This document shows positions 23,486 to 32,207 of a stretch of 64,000 nt of DNA, in pieces. The notes beneath the pieces were generated by a model. It saw nothing but the letters and a program-made list of their open reading frames with translations, did not search any database and was not told the DNA's origin. Positions within the stretch are counted from its first letter, which is position 1; the number at the start of each line of letters is the position of its first letter. The DNA lies in assembly GCA_900552135.1 (NCBI GenBank), contig URYN01000008.1:21369-85368 (forward strand). The letters are read 5' to 3'. The translations under genes were made by a program, and so were the position numbers. Source of the stretch: an uncultured Clostridium sp. (lineage in GTDB: Bacteria > Bacillota > Clostridia > TANB77 > CAG-508).

Positions 23486-24601
23486 ATGAAAAAATTAGTG
23501 TTCTCAGCCGTATCACTTGATGTAGGCGGAATAGAGACTGCATTAGTTACTCTATTAAACTATTTAGCAAAGCAAAAAGAAAATGAAGAATATAAATATG
23601 AAATAACTCTTTTTTTAGAAAAAAAAGAGGGAATATTTTTAAATGAAATAGATAAAAGAATACAAATAAAAGAATATTCGCCTTGCAAACTTAAATTGGC
23701 TTTGATAAGGAAATTTATAAACCTTGTAAAACAAACGGCGTTTAAGCTTAAATATAAAGATAAATTTAATTTTTCTTGTGCTTATGCAACATATTCTAAA
23801 CCAGCGTCTTTTGTTGCAAGAACTGCATCAAAAAATAGTTGTTTATGGGTGCATAGTGAATATATGCAGATGTTCAACAATAGTAAAGAAGAGTATGCAA
23901 GATTCTTTGATGGAGTAAAAGCTAAGGAGTTTAGAAATATAGTATTTGTATCTGAAAATGCCAAAAACATATTTATAGAAAATTTTAAAAATAATAAAGA
24001 TTTTGTAAATAAAGCAAGTGTAATTTATAATTTTATTGATGCAGAAGAAATTTTAAGAAAGTCCCAAGAAAAAATTACAGATTGCAAAAAAGAAGATACT
24101 TTTACTTTTCTAAATGTTGGCAGACATACGGAGGAAGATAAGAAACTAACTAGGCTAATAGAAGTTGCAAAAAAATTAAATGAAGACAATTTGAATTTTA
24201 GAATTTTATTAGTTGGAAGTGGAAATAGAACTCAAGAATATAAAGAAAAGATAAAAGAATACAAATTAGAAAATAGGGTAATATTTTTAGGAAAAAAACA
24301 AAATCCTTATCCATATTTTAAAATTGCAGATAGTCTAATACTTACTTCAGAATATGAGGGATTCCCAGTTGTATATTTGGAAGCTATGATATTAAATACT
24401 CCAATAATAACAACTGATGTATCTGACAGCATAAAAATTATACAAGATAAATATGGAGTTGTAACAAGAAAAGATATAGACTCCATATATGAAGCTATGA
24501 AAAAAGCAATAATTAATGGAATTGCTCAAAAAGAAAAGTTTGATTATAAAAAGTATAATCAGGAAATAGACGAAAAATTGAAGAAGATTATAAACGATTA
24601 G
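23486..24601 (+). CDS. Glycosyltransferase, family 4 type (GT-B)
   Basis: A retaining GT-B glycosyltransferase acting on the cytosolic side. The N-terminal domain starts LVFSAVSLDVGGIETALVTLL; the C-terminal donor-binding domain has FLNVGRHTEEDKKLTRLIE, RILLVGSGN and the E(X7)E region SEYEGFPVVYLEAM. The length is 371 residues. It is the first gene of the polysaccharide locus, 33 bases after rpiA. Acceptor and donor unknown. Confidence 0.9.
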   Translation: MKKLVFSAVSLDVGGIETALVTLLNYLAKQKENEEYKYEITLFLEKKEGIFLNEIDKRIQIKEYSPCKLKLALIRKFINLVKQTAFKLKYKDKFNFSCAYATYSKPASFVARTASKNSCLWVHSEYMQMFNNSKEEYARFFDGVKAKEFRNIVFVSENAKNIFIENFKNNKDFVNKASVIYNFIDAEEILRKSQEKITDCKKEDTFTFLNVGRHTEEDKKLTRLIEVAKKLNEDNLNFRILLVGSGNRTQEYKEKIKEYKLENRVIFLGKKQNPYPYFKIADSLILTSEYEGFPVVYLEAMILNTPIITTDVSDSIKIIQDKYGVVTRKDIDSIYEAMKKAIINGIAQKEKFDYKKYNQEIDEKLKKIIND

Positions 24602-24682
24602 TTTTGAAAAATGGTTAATTACTATTAGATAATATAAATTTTAAAAATTTTAAAATATCAAAAAGAAAAGAGGAAAATATAA

Positions 24683-25765
24683 ATGACAGAAGAAAAAAGT
24701 AAATTTTTATTTTCAATAATTGTACCTGTTTACAATACAGAAAAATACGTAGAAAAAACTCTAAAGTCAATATACGAAGCCATGGACAAGGACTGTGAGG
24801 TAATAGTTGTAAATGATGGCTCGAAAGACAATAGCGAGGAAATTATAAAAAAATTTATAAATGCTCTACCAGAAGAGTATAAAAATAATTTTGTATATGT
24901 GAAGAAAGACAACAAAGGGCTTGCAGACACTAAAAATGTCGGAATCGCAAAGGCTAGAGGAGAATTTATTAGCGTGGTAGATTCCGATGATTACATTGAC
25001 AAAAATTTTTACAAAATTGCAAGAGAATATGTAAAAGATAATGATATTATAATATATGATTTATATGTTGTATTTGAAAAGAATCCTTTATGGAACTACA
25101 CGTCAAGAGCTTGTAGAGATGATAAAGAAAATTTCTTAGATGGTTTATTAAATGGAGCAATGTCTGGTTCATCTTGCAACAAGATAATAAAAAAAGAATT
25201 ATACAACGGCTTTGCTTTCCCAGTTGGAAAGCAATATGAAGATGTTGCGGTAACACCATTTATATTGACAAATGCAAAAAATATAAAATATATACCATAT
25301 CCAATGTATTATTACTTACAAAGAGAAAAATCTATAGTAGCAACAAATACTTATATGTCGGCTTTTTATAAGATTTGTAGCAATATTTCAGAAGTCATAA
25401 AAAATCATGATAATGATTGTGAAAAATACAAGCTTATAATAAATGAATTTTTTGTAAGAAGAATTTTGGACATGATTACACAAGATTACAATGCTAATAA
25501 AAAGGAGTTTGAAAGTCATTTAGAAGATTTTGCAAAAGATAACAAAAATACAATAGAGTACATAGTAAATTCAGGTATGGTAAATACTGAGAAAAACGAC
25601 TATTCTGTAAGGCAAAAAGAATTAGTAAAAAATATGTTTACTGCATTAAATAGTGGAAATGTAAAAAGTATAAAAAACTATTTGATAAAGAGAAAAATAA
25701 TAAACTATTTTAGAAATATATTAGTTTCATTAAAAACATTCTTAAAATCTATTATAAATAAATAA
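24683..25765 (+). CDS. Glycosyltransferase, family 2
   Basis: A GT-A glycosyltransferase. FSIIVPVYNTEKYVEKTLKS and VNDGSKDNSEEI start the nucleotide-binding fold; VDSDDYI supplies the DXD-type metal site, and KQYEDVAVTPFIL is the usual catalytic-base region (ED). The C-terminal 120 residues are basic and helical, possibly membrane-associated. Length 360 residues. Confidence 0.9.
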   Translation: MTEEKSKFLFSIIVPVYNTEKYVEKTLKSIYEAMDKDCEVIVVNDGSKDNSEEIIKKFINALPEEYKNNFVYVKKDNKGLADTKNVGIAKARGEFISVVDSDDYIDKNFYKIAREYVKDNDIIIYDLYVVFEKNPLWNYTSRACRDDKENFLDGLLNGAMSGSSCNKIIKKELYNGFAFPVGKQYEDVAVTPFILTNAKNIKYIPYPMYYYLQREKSIVATNTYMSAFYKICSNISEVIKNHDNDCEKYKLIINEFFVRRILDMITQDYNANKKEFESHLEDFAKDNKNTIEYIVNSGMVNTEKNDYSVRQKELVKNMFTALNSGNVKSIKNYLIKRKIINYFRNILVSLKTFLKSIINK

Positions 25766-25778
25766 TTGGAGGAAAACA

Positions 25779-27587
25779 ATGGTAAAAAAGATACATTATT
25801 GTTGGTTTGGAGGAAAAAAATTACCAAAATCAGTAGAAGATTGCATAAAAACTTGGAAAAAGTTTTTGCCAGATTACGAAATAAAACAATGGGATGAGAG
25901 TAATTTTGATGTTAACAGCTTTCCATTTGTAAAAGAAGCTTATGAGAGTAAAAAATGGGCATTTGTTAGTGATTATGTAAGAATATATGCATTATATAAT
26001 GAAGGTGGATTGTATCTTGATACTGATGTAAAAATATTAAAAGATCCAACTGATGTTTTAAATAAAGAAGTTGTACTTGGATATGAAGATAGTGGATATG
26101 TCGGAACAGCAATGATTTATGCACAAAATCCACAAAATAAGTATATAAAAGAAATACTTGATTACTATGGTAAAATAAAACACTTTGAACCCGAAATTAT
26201 GTATAATTTTGCAAACCCGGTAATAATTACAAAGATTTTGAAACAATATGAGAGCAAAGTAAATGAACAGGGAGTTCGAATATTTGATGAAAATATTTAT
26301 GTATATCCAAGGGATTATTTCTATCCAATAAACTACAATTATTCTGAAAAGGTGTATACTAAAAATACGTGTATGGTTCACTTATTTAAAGCAACTTGGA
26401 CCGATAGAGGAGAAAAAAGAACAATAGGAATATACAGAACTTTTGGACCAGCACTCGGTAAAACTTTAAATTCTATTATTGATGGGATATTTAATTTTAA
26501 AACAAGTATAATTGTTACATTAAAGAAAATTTATAGCTGGACTAGAATGAAGGCTTCTATATATATTACAAGAAGTAGAAGAGTAAAGAGGATAACAAAT
26601 GAGATAAACCAAATTCAAAAAGATTTTATTACAATTTGTCATCCAGAAATGCCTGTAGAAAAAAATGAAATACAAAATCTTATTGAAGGCAGTATACTAG
26701 AACTTAGAGAGCAGTATACAAAAAAAGAAGCTGAAATGATTGCAAGTGCAATAGCTAATTCTAGTAAGAAACAGATATTGTTTAACCAATATGCTGATGG
26801 TTGGGATATGCTTATATCAAGCATAAAAAAACAAAAATCGAGTATGAAAGTAAAAATGATAATTCATAATGGGCAAGAAGATTTAACAGATGCAATAATA
26901 TGGAACAATTTTGACAATATTTTAGGAATGTATGATAAAGGTTTGATTGATGAATTAGTATTTCTAAAAAAGTCTGTATATGAGTTCTATAAAGAAAAAG
27001 GATATAGAGCAAAATTATTATCTAAGTATGTAGAGATTGAAAATAGAGAAAGCTACAACGAAGATAATAAAGCAGAAAAGAATGAAAACTTGCCAATAAA
27101 AATTGGAATGTATGAAGCATATGATAGAATTAGTAGAAATATATATAATCAACTTTGTGCAGTAAGCATGATTGAAAATGCAAAGTTAGATTGTTCTCCA
27201 GTAAATTACAAAATATCTAAAATTGCAAGGTTCTTTAATATAAATTTAACTGTTGCAAGTAAATTAATGACAAAGCAGGAACTATATAAAAAATTAGCCA
27301 ACAATGATATAAATTTATGTGTAAGTACAGTTGATGAAAACAGCATGATTCCGTATGAAAGCCTTGAACTTGGAACACTATGCTTAGTTGGAAACAGTTT
27401 TAAAGCCTTTGAAGGAAGCCTTTTACAAGATTATTTAGTAGTAAAAAATGCAGATGATATATTAGAGATAAAAGAAAAGATTTTAAATGCTTTAGAAAAT
27501 AGAGGAAAAATCTTAGAAGAGTACAAATTATGGAGAGAAAAGAATAAACAAGATGCTTTAAGAAATCTAAAAGAAGTATTGGAATAG
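25779..27587 (+). CDS. Two-domain glycosyltransferase: GT32-like plus GT-B-like C-terminus
   Basis: Residues 1-230 match capsular sugar transferases with an OCH1-like DXD domain: IHYCWFGGKKLPKSVEDCIK, then WAFVSDYVRIYALYNEGGLYLDTDV with the DTD metal site near residue 81. The remaining 350 residues read as a separate GT-B-like domain (KKQILFNQYADGWD, KIGMYEAYDRISRNIYNQL and a terminal SMIPYESLELGTLCLVGNSF resembling a donor site). The fusion suggests that one polypeptide adds two successive sugars. It starts 13 bases after the preceding gene. Confidence 0.78.
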   Translation: MVKKIHYCWFGGKKLPKSVEDCIKTWKKFLPDYEIKQWDESNFDVNSFPFVKEAYESKKWAFVSDYVRIYALYNEGGLYLDTDVKILKDPTDVLNKEVVLGYEDSGYVGTAMIYAQNPQNKYIKEILDYYGKIKHFEPEIMYNFANPVIITKILKQYESKVNEQGVRIFDENIYVYPRDYFYPINYNYSEKVYTKNTCMVHLFKATWTDRGEKRTIGIYRTFGPALGKTLNSIIDGIFNFKTSIIVTLKKIYSWTRMKASIYITRSRRVKRITNEINQIQKDFITICHPEMPVEKNEIQNLIEGSILELREQYTKKEAEMIASAIANSSKKQILFNQYADGWDMLISSIKKQKSSMKVKMIIHNGQEDLTDAIIWNNFDNILGMYDKGLIDELVFLKKSVYEFYKEKGYRAKLLSKYVEIENRESYNEDNKAEKNENLPIKIGMYEAYDRISRNIYNQLCAVSMIENAKLDCSPVNYKISKIARFFNINLTVASKLMTKQELYKKLANNDINLCVSTVDENSMIPYESLELGTLCLVGNSFKAFEGSLLQDYLVVKNADDILEIKEKILNALENRGKILEEYKLWREKNKQDALRNLKEVLE

Positions 27588-27663
27588 TTTTTTTAAAAAG
27601 AATGTTACAAAATAACAATTTTCCTAAATAGATTTACACTTTAAGAAAGGGATAAGATTATTT

Positions 27664-28608
27664 ATGATAAAGGTAAGTGTTATAGTTCCAATTTATAATG
27701 TGGAAAAGCAACTGGCAAAATGTTTAGATTCATTACTAAATCAAACTTTGAAGGATATACAAATAATACTTGTAAATGATGGCTCAGAGGATTCGAGTGC
27801 AGAAATTGCAAAAAAATATGTTGTAAAAGATCCAGATAGAGTCTTGTATTTTGAAAAAGCAAATGGTGGATTATCAGATGCAAGGAATTATGGATTGAAA
27901 TATGCAACTGGAGAGTACATATCATTTGTAGATTCAGATGATTATATAACAGAAAATTTATACACTGATTTGCTACCTTATATGGAACAAAAATATGACA
28001 TGATTAAATTTAAAATTGCAAAAGTTGATGAACAAGGTAATGTGCTTGAGAAAAATTATACACCATTGTTTGAAGAAAAAAGTGGTGAAGAGGCATTCGA
28101 CATTTTATATAAAGCAGATGTAATGACAGAAGTTGCATGGGGGTATTTGTATAAAAGAGATTTCTTTAGAAGAAATAAATTTGAGTTTACTAAAAGAAAA
28201 TATCATGAAGATTTTGGATTAATTCCTCTTATACTATTGAAGGCTGATAAAGTTGCAAGTGTAGATGTATTTGGTTATAACTATGTGCAAACTCAAAAAA
28301 GCATCACGAGAGGAAATTCAGAAATTACATATAAAAGAGCTTTAGATTTATTGTATTTCTATGATGAAATGGTAAAAAAAATTAAAGAATATAAGATTTC
28401 AGAAAAATCTAAGGAGAATATAAAAATATATTATACTAATTGTATAATATTAGAAGTGAATAATCTAAAGGGAAAAGAGCAAAAACAATTCATAAAAGAA
28501 ATAAGAAAGAGAAAACTTGCAAATAACATAAAGGCAAGAGATGTAAAACAATTTATAAAGAAAATACTTTTGAAAATAAATATAAAACTATATTTAAAAT
28601 TGAGATAG
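27664..28608 (+). CDS. Glycosyltransferase, family 2 (tandem copy 1)
   Basis: KVSVIVPIYNVEKQLAKCLDS, NDGSEDSSAEIAKKY and SFVDSDDYI mark a GT-A domain. It shares most of its first 100 residues with the next gene, so the two are a tandem duplication; their acceptor-binding C-terminal halves differ. Length 314 residues. Confidence 0.9.
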   Translation: MIKVSVIVPIYNVEKQLAKCLDSLLNQTLKDIQIILVNDGSEDSSAEIAKKYVVKDPDRVLYFEKANGGLSDARNYGLKYATGEYISFVDSDDYITENLYTDLLPYMEQKYDMIKFKIAKVDEQGNVLEKNYTPLFEEKSGEEAFDILYKADVMTEVAWGYLYKRDFFRRNKFEFTKRKYHEDFGLIPLILLKADKVASVDVFGYNYVQTQKSITRGNSEITYKRALDLLYFYDEMVKKIKEYKISEKSKENIKIYYTNCIILEVNNLKGKEQKQFIKEIRKRKLANNIKARDVKQFIKKILLKINIKLYLKLR

Positions 28609-28627
28609 ATTTAGGAAAGGGATAAAA

Positions 28628-29584
28628 ATGCCAAAAGTAAGTGTAATTGTTCCAATTTATAATGTAGAAAAATATCTAGAAAAGTGCATTAATTCACTGC
28701 TTAGTCAAACTTTAGAAGATATTCAAATAATTCTTGTAAATGATGGCTCTAAAGATAATTCTGGAAACATAGCAAAAGAATACGAAAAAAATAACAAAAA
28801 CAGAGTAATCTATGTAGAAAAAGAAAATGGTGGACTATCAGATGCAAGAAACTATGGACTAAAATATGCAACTGGTGATTTTATTGCCTTTTTAGATTCA
28901 GATGATTACATAGAAAAAAATGCTTATGAAGAAATGTATAATAAGGCAATAGAAGAAAATGCAGATTATGTTGAATGTGATTTTATATGGGAATTTCCTA
29001 ATAAAATTAGGGTGGACAAGCAGTATCCATACAAAAATAAAAAAGAGATGCTTAGTTTTGTTAGAGTGGTTGCCTGGAATAAGCTGATTAAAAGACAATT
29101 AATCACAGATAATAACTTAGAGTTTCCAAAAGGATTAAGATATGAAGATGTAGAATTTACTTATAAGCTTATTCCTTTTGTAAATAAATTTGCTTATGTT
29201 GACAAGCCATTCATTCATTATGTACAAAGAGAAGGCTCTATTGCAAATGTTCAAAATGAAAGAACGGCAGAGATATTTACTATATTGGACAATGTTATCG
29301 AATTTTATAAAAAGAACAATATTTATGAAAAGTATAGAGATGAGCTCGAATATAATTATGCAAGATATTTACTTTGCAGTTCTTTGAAAAGAATGTGCAA
29401 AATAAAGGATAAGTCAATTAGAGAAAAATTACTAACAGAGAACTGGGAAAGATTGAATTCGAATTTTCCAAACTGGAAAAAGAATGTAATTTTAAAAACT
29501 GTAAATACTGGTAAAAATAAATATATGAGAACAATTAATAAAACAACATATAAGATATTTACATCAATATTTGTTTTAATATAA
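28628..29584 (+). CDS. Glycosyltransferase, family 2 (tandem copy 2)
   Basis: KVSVIVPIYNVEKYLEKCINS, LDSDDYIEKNAYEEMY and LRYEDVEFTYKLIP with the catalytic ED. Paralogue of the gene just upstream, with a diverged C-terminal half that presumably sets acceptor choice. Length 318 residues. Confidence 0.9.
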   Translation: MPKVSVIVPIYNVEKYLEKCINSLLSQTLEDIQIILVNDGSKDNSGNIAKEYEKNNKNRVIYVEKENGGLSDARNYGLKYATGDFIAFLDSDDYIEKNAYEEMYNKAIEENADYVECDFIWEFPNKIRVDKQYPYKNKKEMLSFVRVVAWNKLIKRQLITDNNLEFPKGLRYEDVEFTYKLIPFVNKFAYVDKPFIHYVQREGSIANVQNERTAEIFTILDNVIEFYKKNNIYEKYRDELEYNYARYLLCSSLKRMCKIKDKSIREKLLTENWERLNSNFPNWKKNVILKTVNTGKNKYMRTINKTTYKIFTSIFVLI

Positions 29585-29604
29585 CACAAAAAGGAGATAT
29601 TATA

Positions 29605-30555
29605 ATGGAAAAGATTGCGGTATTAATACCATGCTATAACGAAGAACTAACAATAGAAAAAGTAATAAAAGACTTCAAAAAGGAATTACCTGAAGCAGAT
29701 ATTTATGTTTATAACAATAATTCTAAAGACAAAACAAAAGAAATTGCATTAAAGAACGGTGCAATAGTTGTAGACGAATATAAGCAAGGAAAGGGCAATG
29801 TAGTAAGAAGTCAATTCAGAGATATTGAGGCTGACATTTATGTAATGGTTGATGGAGACGATACTTATCCTGCAGAATTTGTTCATAAATTAATAGAACC
29901 TGTGAGAAATGGCGAAGCAGATATGGCAATTGGAGATAGGCTTTCAAATGGAACATATCAAAAAGAAAACAAGAGACCATTCCATGAACTAGGAAACAAT
30001 ATAGTAAAAAAGTCTATAAACGTATTATTTAAGACGGATTTAAAAGATATAATGACAGGCTACAGAGTATTTAATAAAAGATTTGTAAAGAATATGCCAG
30101 TTCTTAGTCCTAAATTTGAAATAGAAACAGAAATGTCTTTGTATGCTTTAGATAAAAAATATATCATAAAAGAAATTCCAATAATCTACAGAGATAGACC
30201 AGAAGGAAGTTCTTCAAAATTAAATACTATAAGTGATGGAATAAAAGTTGTTAAAACAATTGCAAGAATGTTTAAAGATTATAAACCATTTAGATTCTTT
30301 GGAGTAATTGCGTTAATATTCTTTATACTTGGATTAGTTGCAGGAATACCAGTACTTGCAGAATTCTTCAAGACACATTATATTACAAAAGTTCCTTCTG
30401 CAATACTTGCAACAGGATGTATGGGATTAGCTGCAGTTGCTTTCCAATGTGCAATAATATTAGATACAATAACAAGACAACACAGAGAAAATTATGAGCT
30501 TAATCTTTTAAGATATGAGCAAATAGAAAATATAAGAAAGAGAATGGAAAAATAA
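29605..30555 (+). CDS. DPM1-like polyprenyl-phosphate glycosyltransferase
   Basis: A GT2 enzyme of the dolichol-phosphate mannosyltransferase type: IAVLIPCYNEELTIEKVI, then MVDGDDTYPAE (DXD) and IYRDRPEGSSSKLNTISDG. Two C-terminal helices (residues about 230-290) anchor it. It should transfer a sugar from a nucleotide donor to undecaprenyl phosphate for use on the outer face by a GT-C enzyme; the DUF2142 gene 3 bases downstream is the likely partner. Confidence 0.88.
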   Translation: MEKIAVLIPCYNEELTIEKVIKDFKKELPEADIYVYNNNSKDKTKEIALKNGAIVVDEYKQGKGNVVRSQFRDIEADIYVMVDGDDTYPAEFVHKLIEPVRNGEADMAIGDRLSNGTYQKENKRPFHELGNNIVKKSINVLFKTDLKDIMTGYRVFNKRFVKNMPVLSPKFEIETEMSLYALDKKYIIKEIPIIYRDRPEGSSSKLNTISDGIKVVKTIARMFKDYKPFRFFGVIALIFFILGLVAGIPVLAEFFKTHYITKVPSAILATGCMGLAAVAFQCAIILDTITRQHRENYELNLLRYEQIENIRKRMEK

Positions 30556-30557
30556 GA

Positions 30558-32072
30558 ATGGAGAAAGTAAAAAAATTTTTGAAAAATTATTATAAAGATA
30601 TAATTGTATTACTTATAGTTGCTGTGTCTATAATTGGTTTTTCTAGAATGAGTGGAATAAACAAGGCAACACAATTAATAGTAGCAATGCTAATGATTAT
30701 TTTTTCAGGAATAATTATTATCGTTTCAAAAGAAAAGAAACTAAAAGAGGAAATAGTGTTTGCCGGGCTTGTATTTGTACTAGGACTAGGTTTTGCTATT
30801 TCTATACCTATTGGAGGGATTCCAGATGAAAGAAATCATTTCCTTAGAACCTATGAAATAACACAAGGAAAAATAATATCTAATCAAGAGAGCAGTGGAT
30901 ATTTTCCAAAAGAGATTGATGAATATTTTTATAATTGGCAAAAACTTGAATCATATAAGTATGATGAATATATGAAAAATGTTTTTACACCAAATTCTGG
31001 AGAGTTAAACGAAGACAGTTTTCCTAATACTTCACTATATTCGCCAATATGCTACATTCCACAATGTATAGGCATATTTATTGGAAGAATATTTAATTTA
31101 CCAATATTAGTTACCGCATACCTTGCTAGAATAAGTAATCTAATTTGCTTTGCAATAATAGTATTTTTTGCAATTAAATTAATTCCTTTTTATAAGAAAG
31201 AACTTGCTTTTGTTGGATTACTTCCAATTACATTGCAGGAAGCAGCCTCGTTATCTGCAGATTCTTTGACAATTGCAATTTCAATTTTCTTTATTTCATA
31301 TATAATGAATTTGGTATTTTCAAAAGAGGAAAAAATAAAAACAAAAGACTTTATAATACTATTATCAACCTTGATTATAATATCATTAAGTAAAATTGTA
31401 TATGTACCATTAATTCTTCTTCTTGCATTAATACCAAATGAAAGATTTAAAAACAAGAAAGATAAATGGACTAAAATTGGAATTCTTGTTGTTATAACGC
31501 TTGTGATAAACTTTATATGGTTAGGAATATCATCTAGCCATTTGAGCGAGATAAGAGAAGGTGTTAATGAAAAAGAACAAGTAAAGTATGTACTTACAAA
31601 TCCAATTCAATATTGTAAAACTTTTTGTAAGACAATATTTGTAAATTTCGATTTTTATATCGATGGAATAGTTGGTCAAATGCTAGAAAGTTATGATGTT
31701 AATCTAGCAAAAGGATACACATTTGTTTCCCTTGTTCTAATTGCTGGTTTATGTGTTACGGAGAATAGCATTTATAAACTAAACATTAAACAGAAAATAA
31801 TTATATTAATTACATTTTTAGCAATTATTGCGCTTATATTTACAGCTTTATATGTTCAATGGACACCTTTATACAACCCCATAATTGAGGGAATTCAAGG
31901 TAGATATTTCATTCCGATTCTGATGCTGTTGTTAATATTAGTATGTGACTTATTTAACAGAAACAGTTATGGAATAGATAAAAAAACAGGTAACTTTTAT
32001 TTATGGTATTATTTTGTAATAGTAAATGTATATGCAATAAGCAAAATAATAAGCGCTCACATTTTAAAATAA
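30558..32072 (+). CDS. DUF2142-family membrane protein, GT-C type
   Basis: A 504-residue protein with about eleven membrane helices. The first loop has the GGIPDERNHFLRTYEITQG motif of DUF2142, the family of putative GT-C glycosyltransferases in teichoic-acid and polysaccharide loci; its acidic Asp-Glu resembles the GT-C catalytic loop. It directly follows the DPM1-like gene, so it probably uses that lipid-linked sugar outside the membrane. Confidence 0.8.
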   Translation: MEKVKKFLKNYYKDIIVLLIVAVSIIGFSRMSGINKATQLIVAMLMIIFSGIIIIVSKEKKLKEEIVFAGLVFVLGLGFAISIPIGGIPDERNHFLRTYEITQGKIISNQESSGYFPKEIDEYFYNWQKLESYKYDEYMKNVFTPNSGELNEDSFPNTSLYSPICYIPQCIGIFIGRIFNLPILVTAYLARISNLICFAIIVFFAIKLIPFYKKELAFVGLLPITLQEAASLSADSLTIAISIFFISYIMNLVFSKEEKIKTKDFIILLSTLIIISLSKIVYVPLILLLALIPNERFKNKKDKWTKIGILVVITLVINFIWLGISSSHLSEIREGVNEKEQVKYVLTNPIQYCKTFCKTIFVNFDFYIDGIVGQMLESYDVNLAKGYTFVSLVLIAGLCVTENSIYKLNIKQKIIILITFLAIIALIFTALYVQWTPLYNPIIEGIQGRYFIPILMLLLILVCDLFNRNSYGIDKKTGNFYLWYYFVIVNVYAISKIISAHILK

Positions 32073-32207
32073 AAAGACTCGAAAAACTTTTAGAAAATCT
32101 AAAAAAACTATTCTCTATTTCTTAATTTTGTGTTAAAATAAAATAGACAAAATAAGATAAAAATTTTGTTTATATGACAAAAATTAAGAACAGGAGAAGA
32201 TGAAAGT

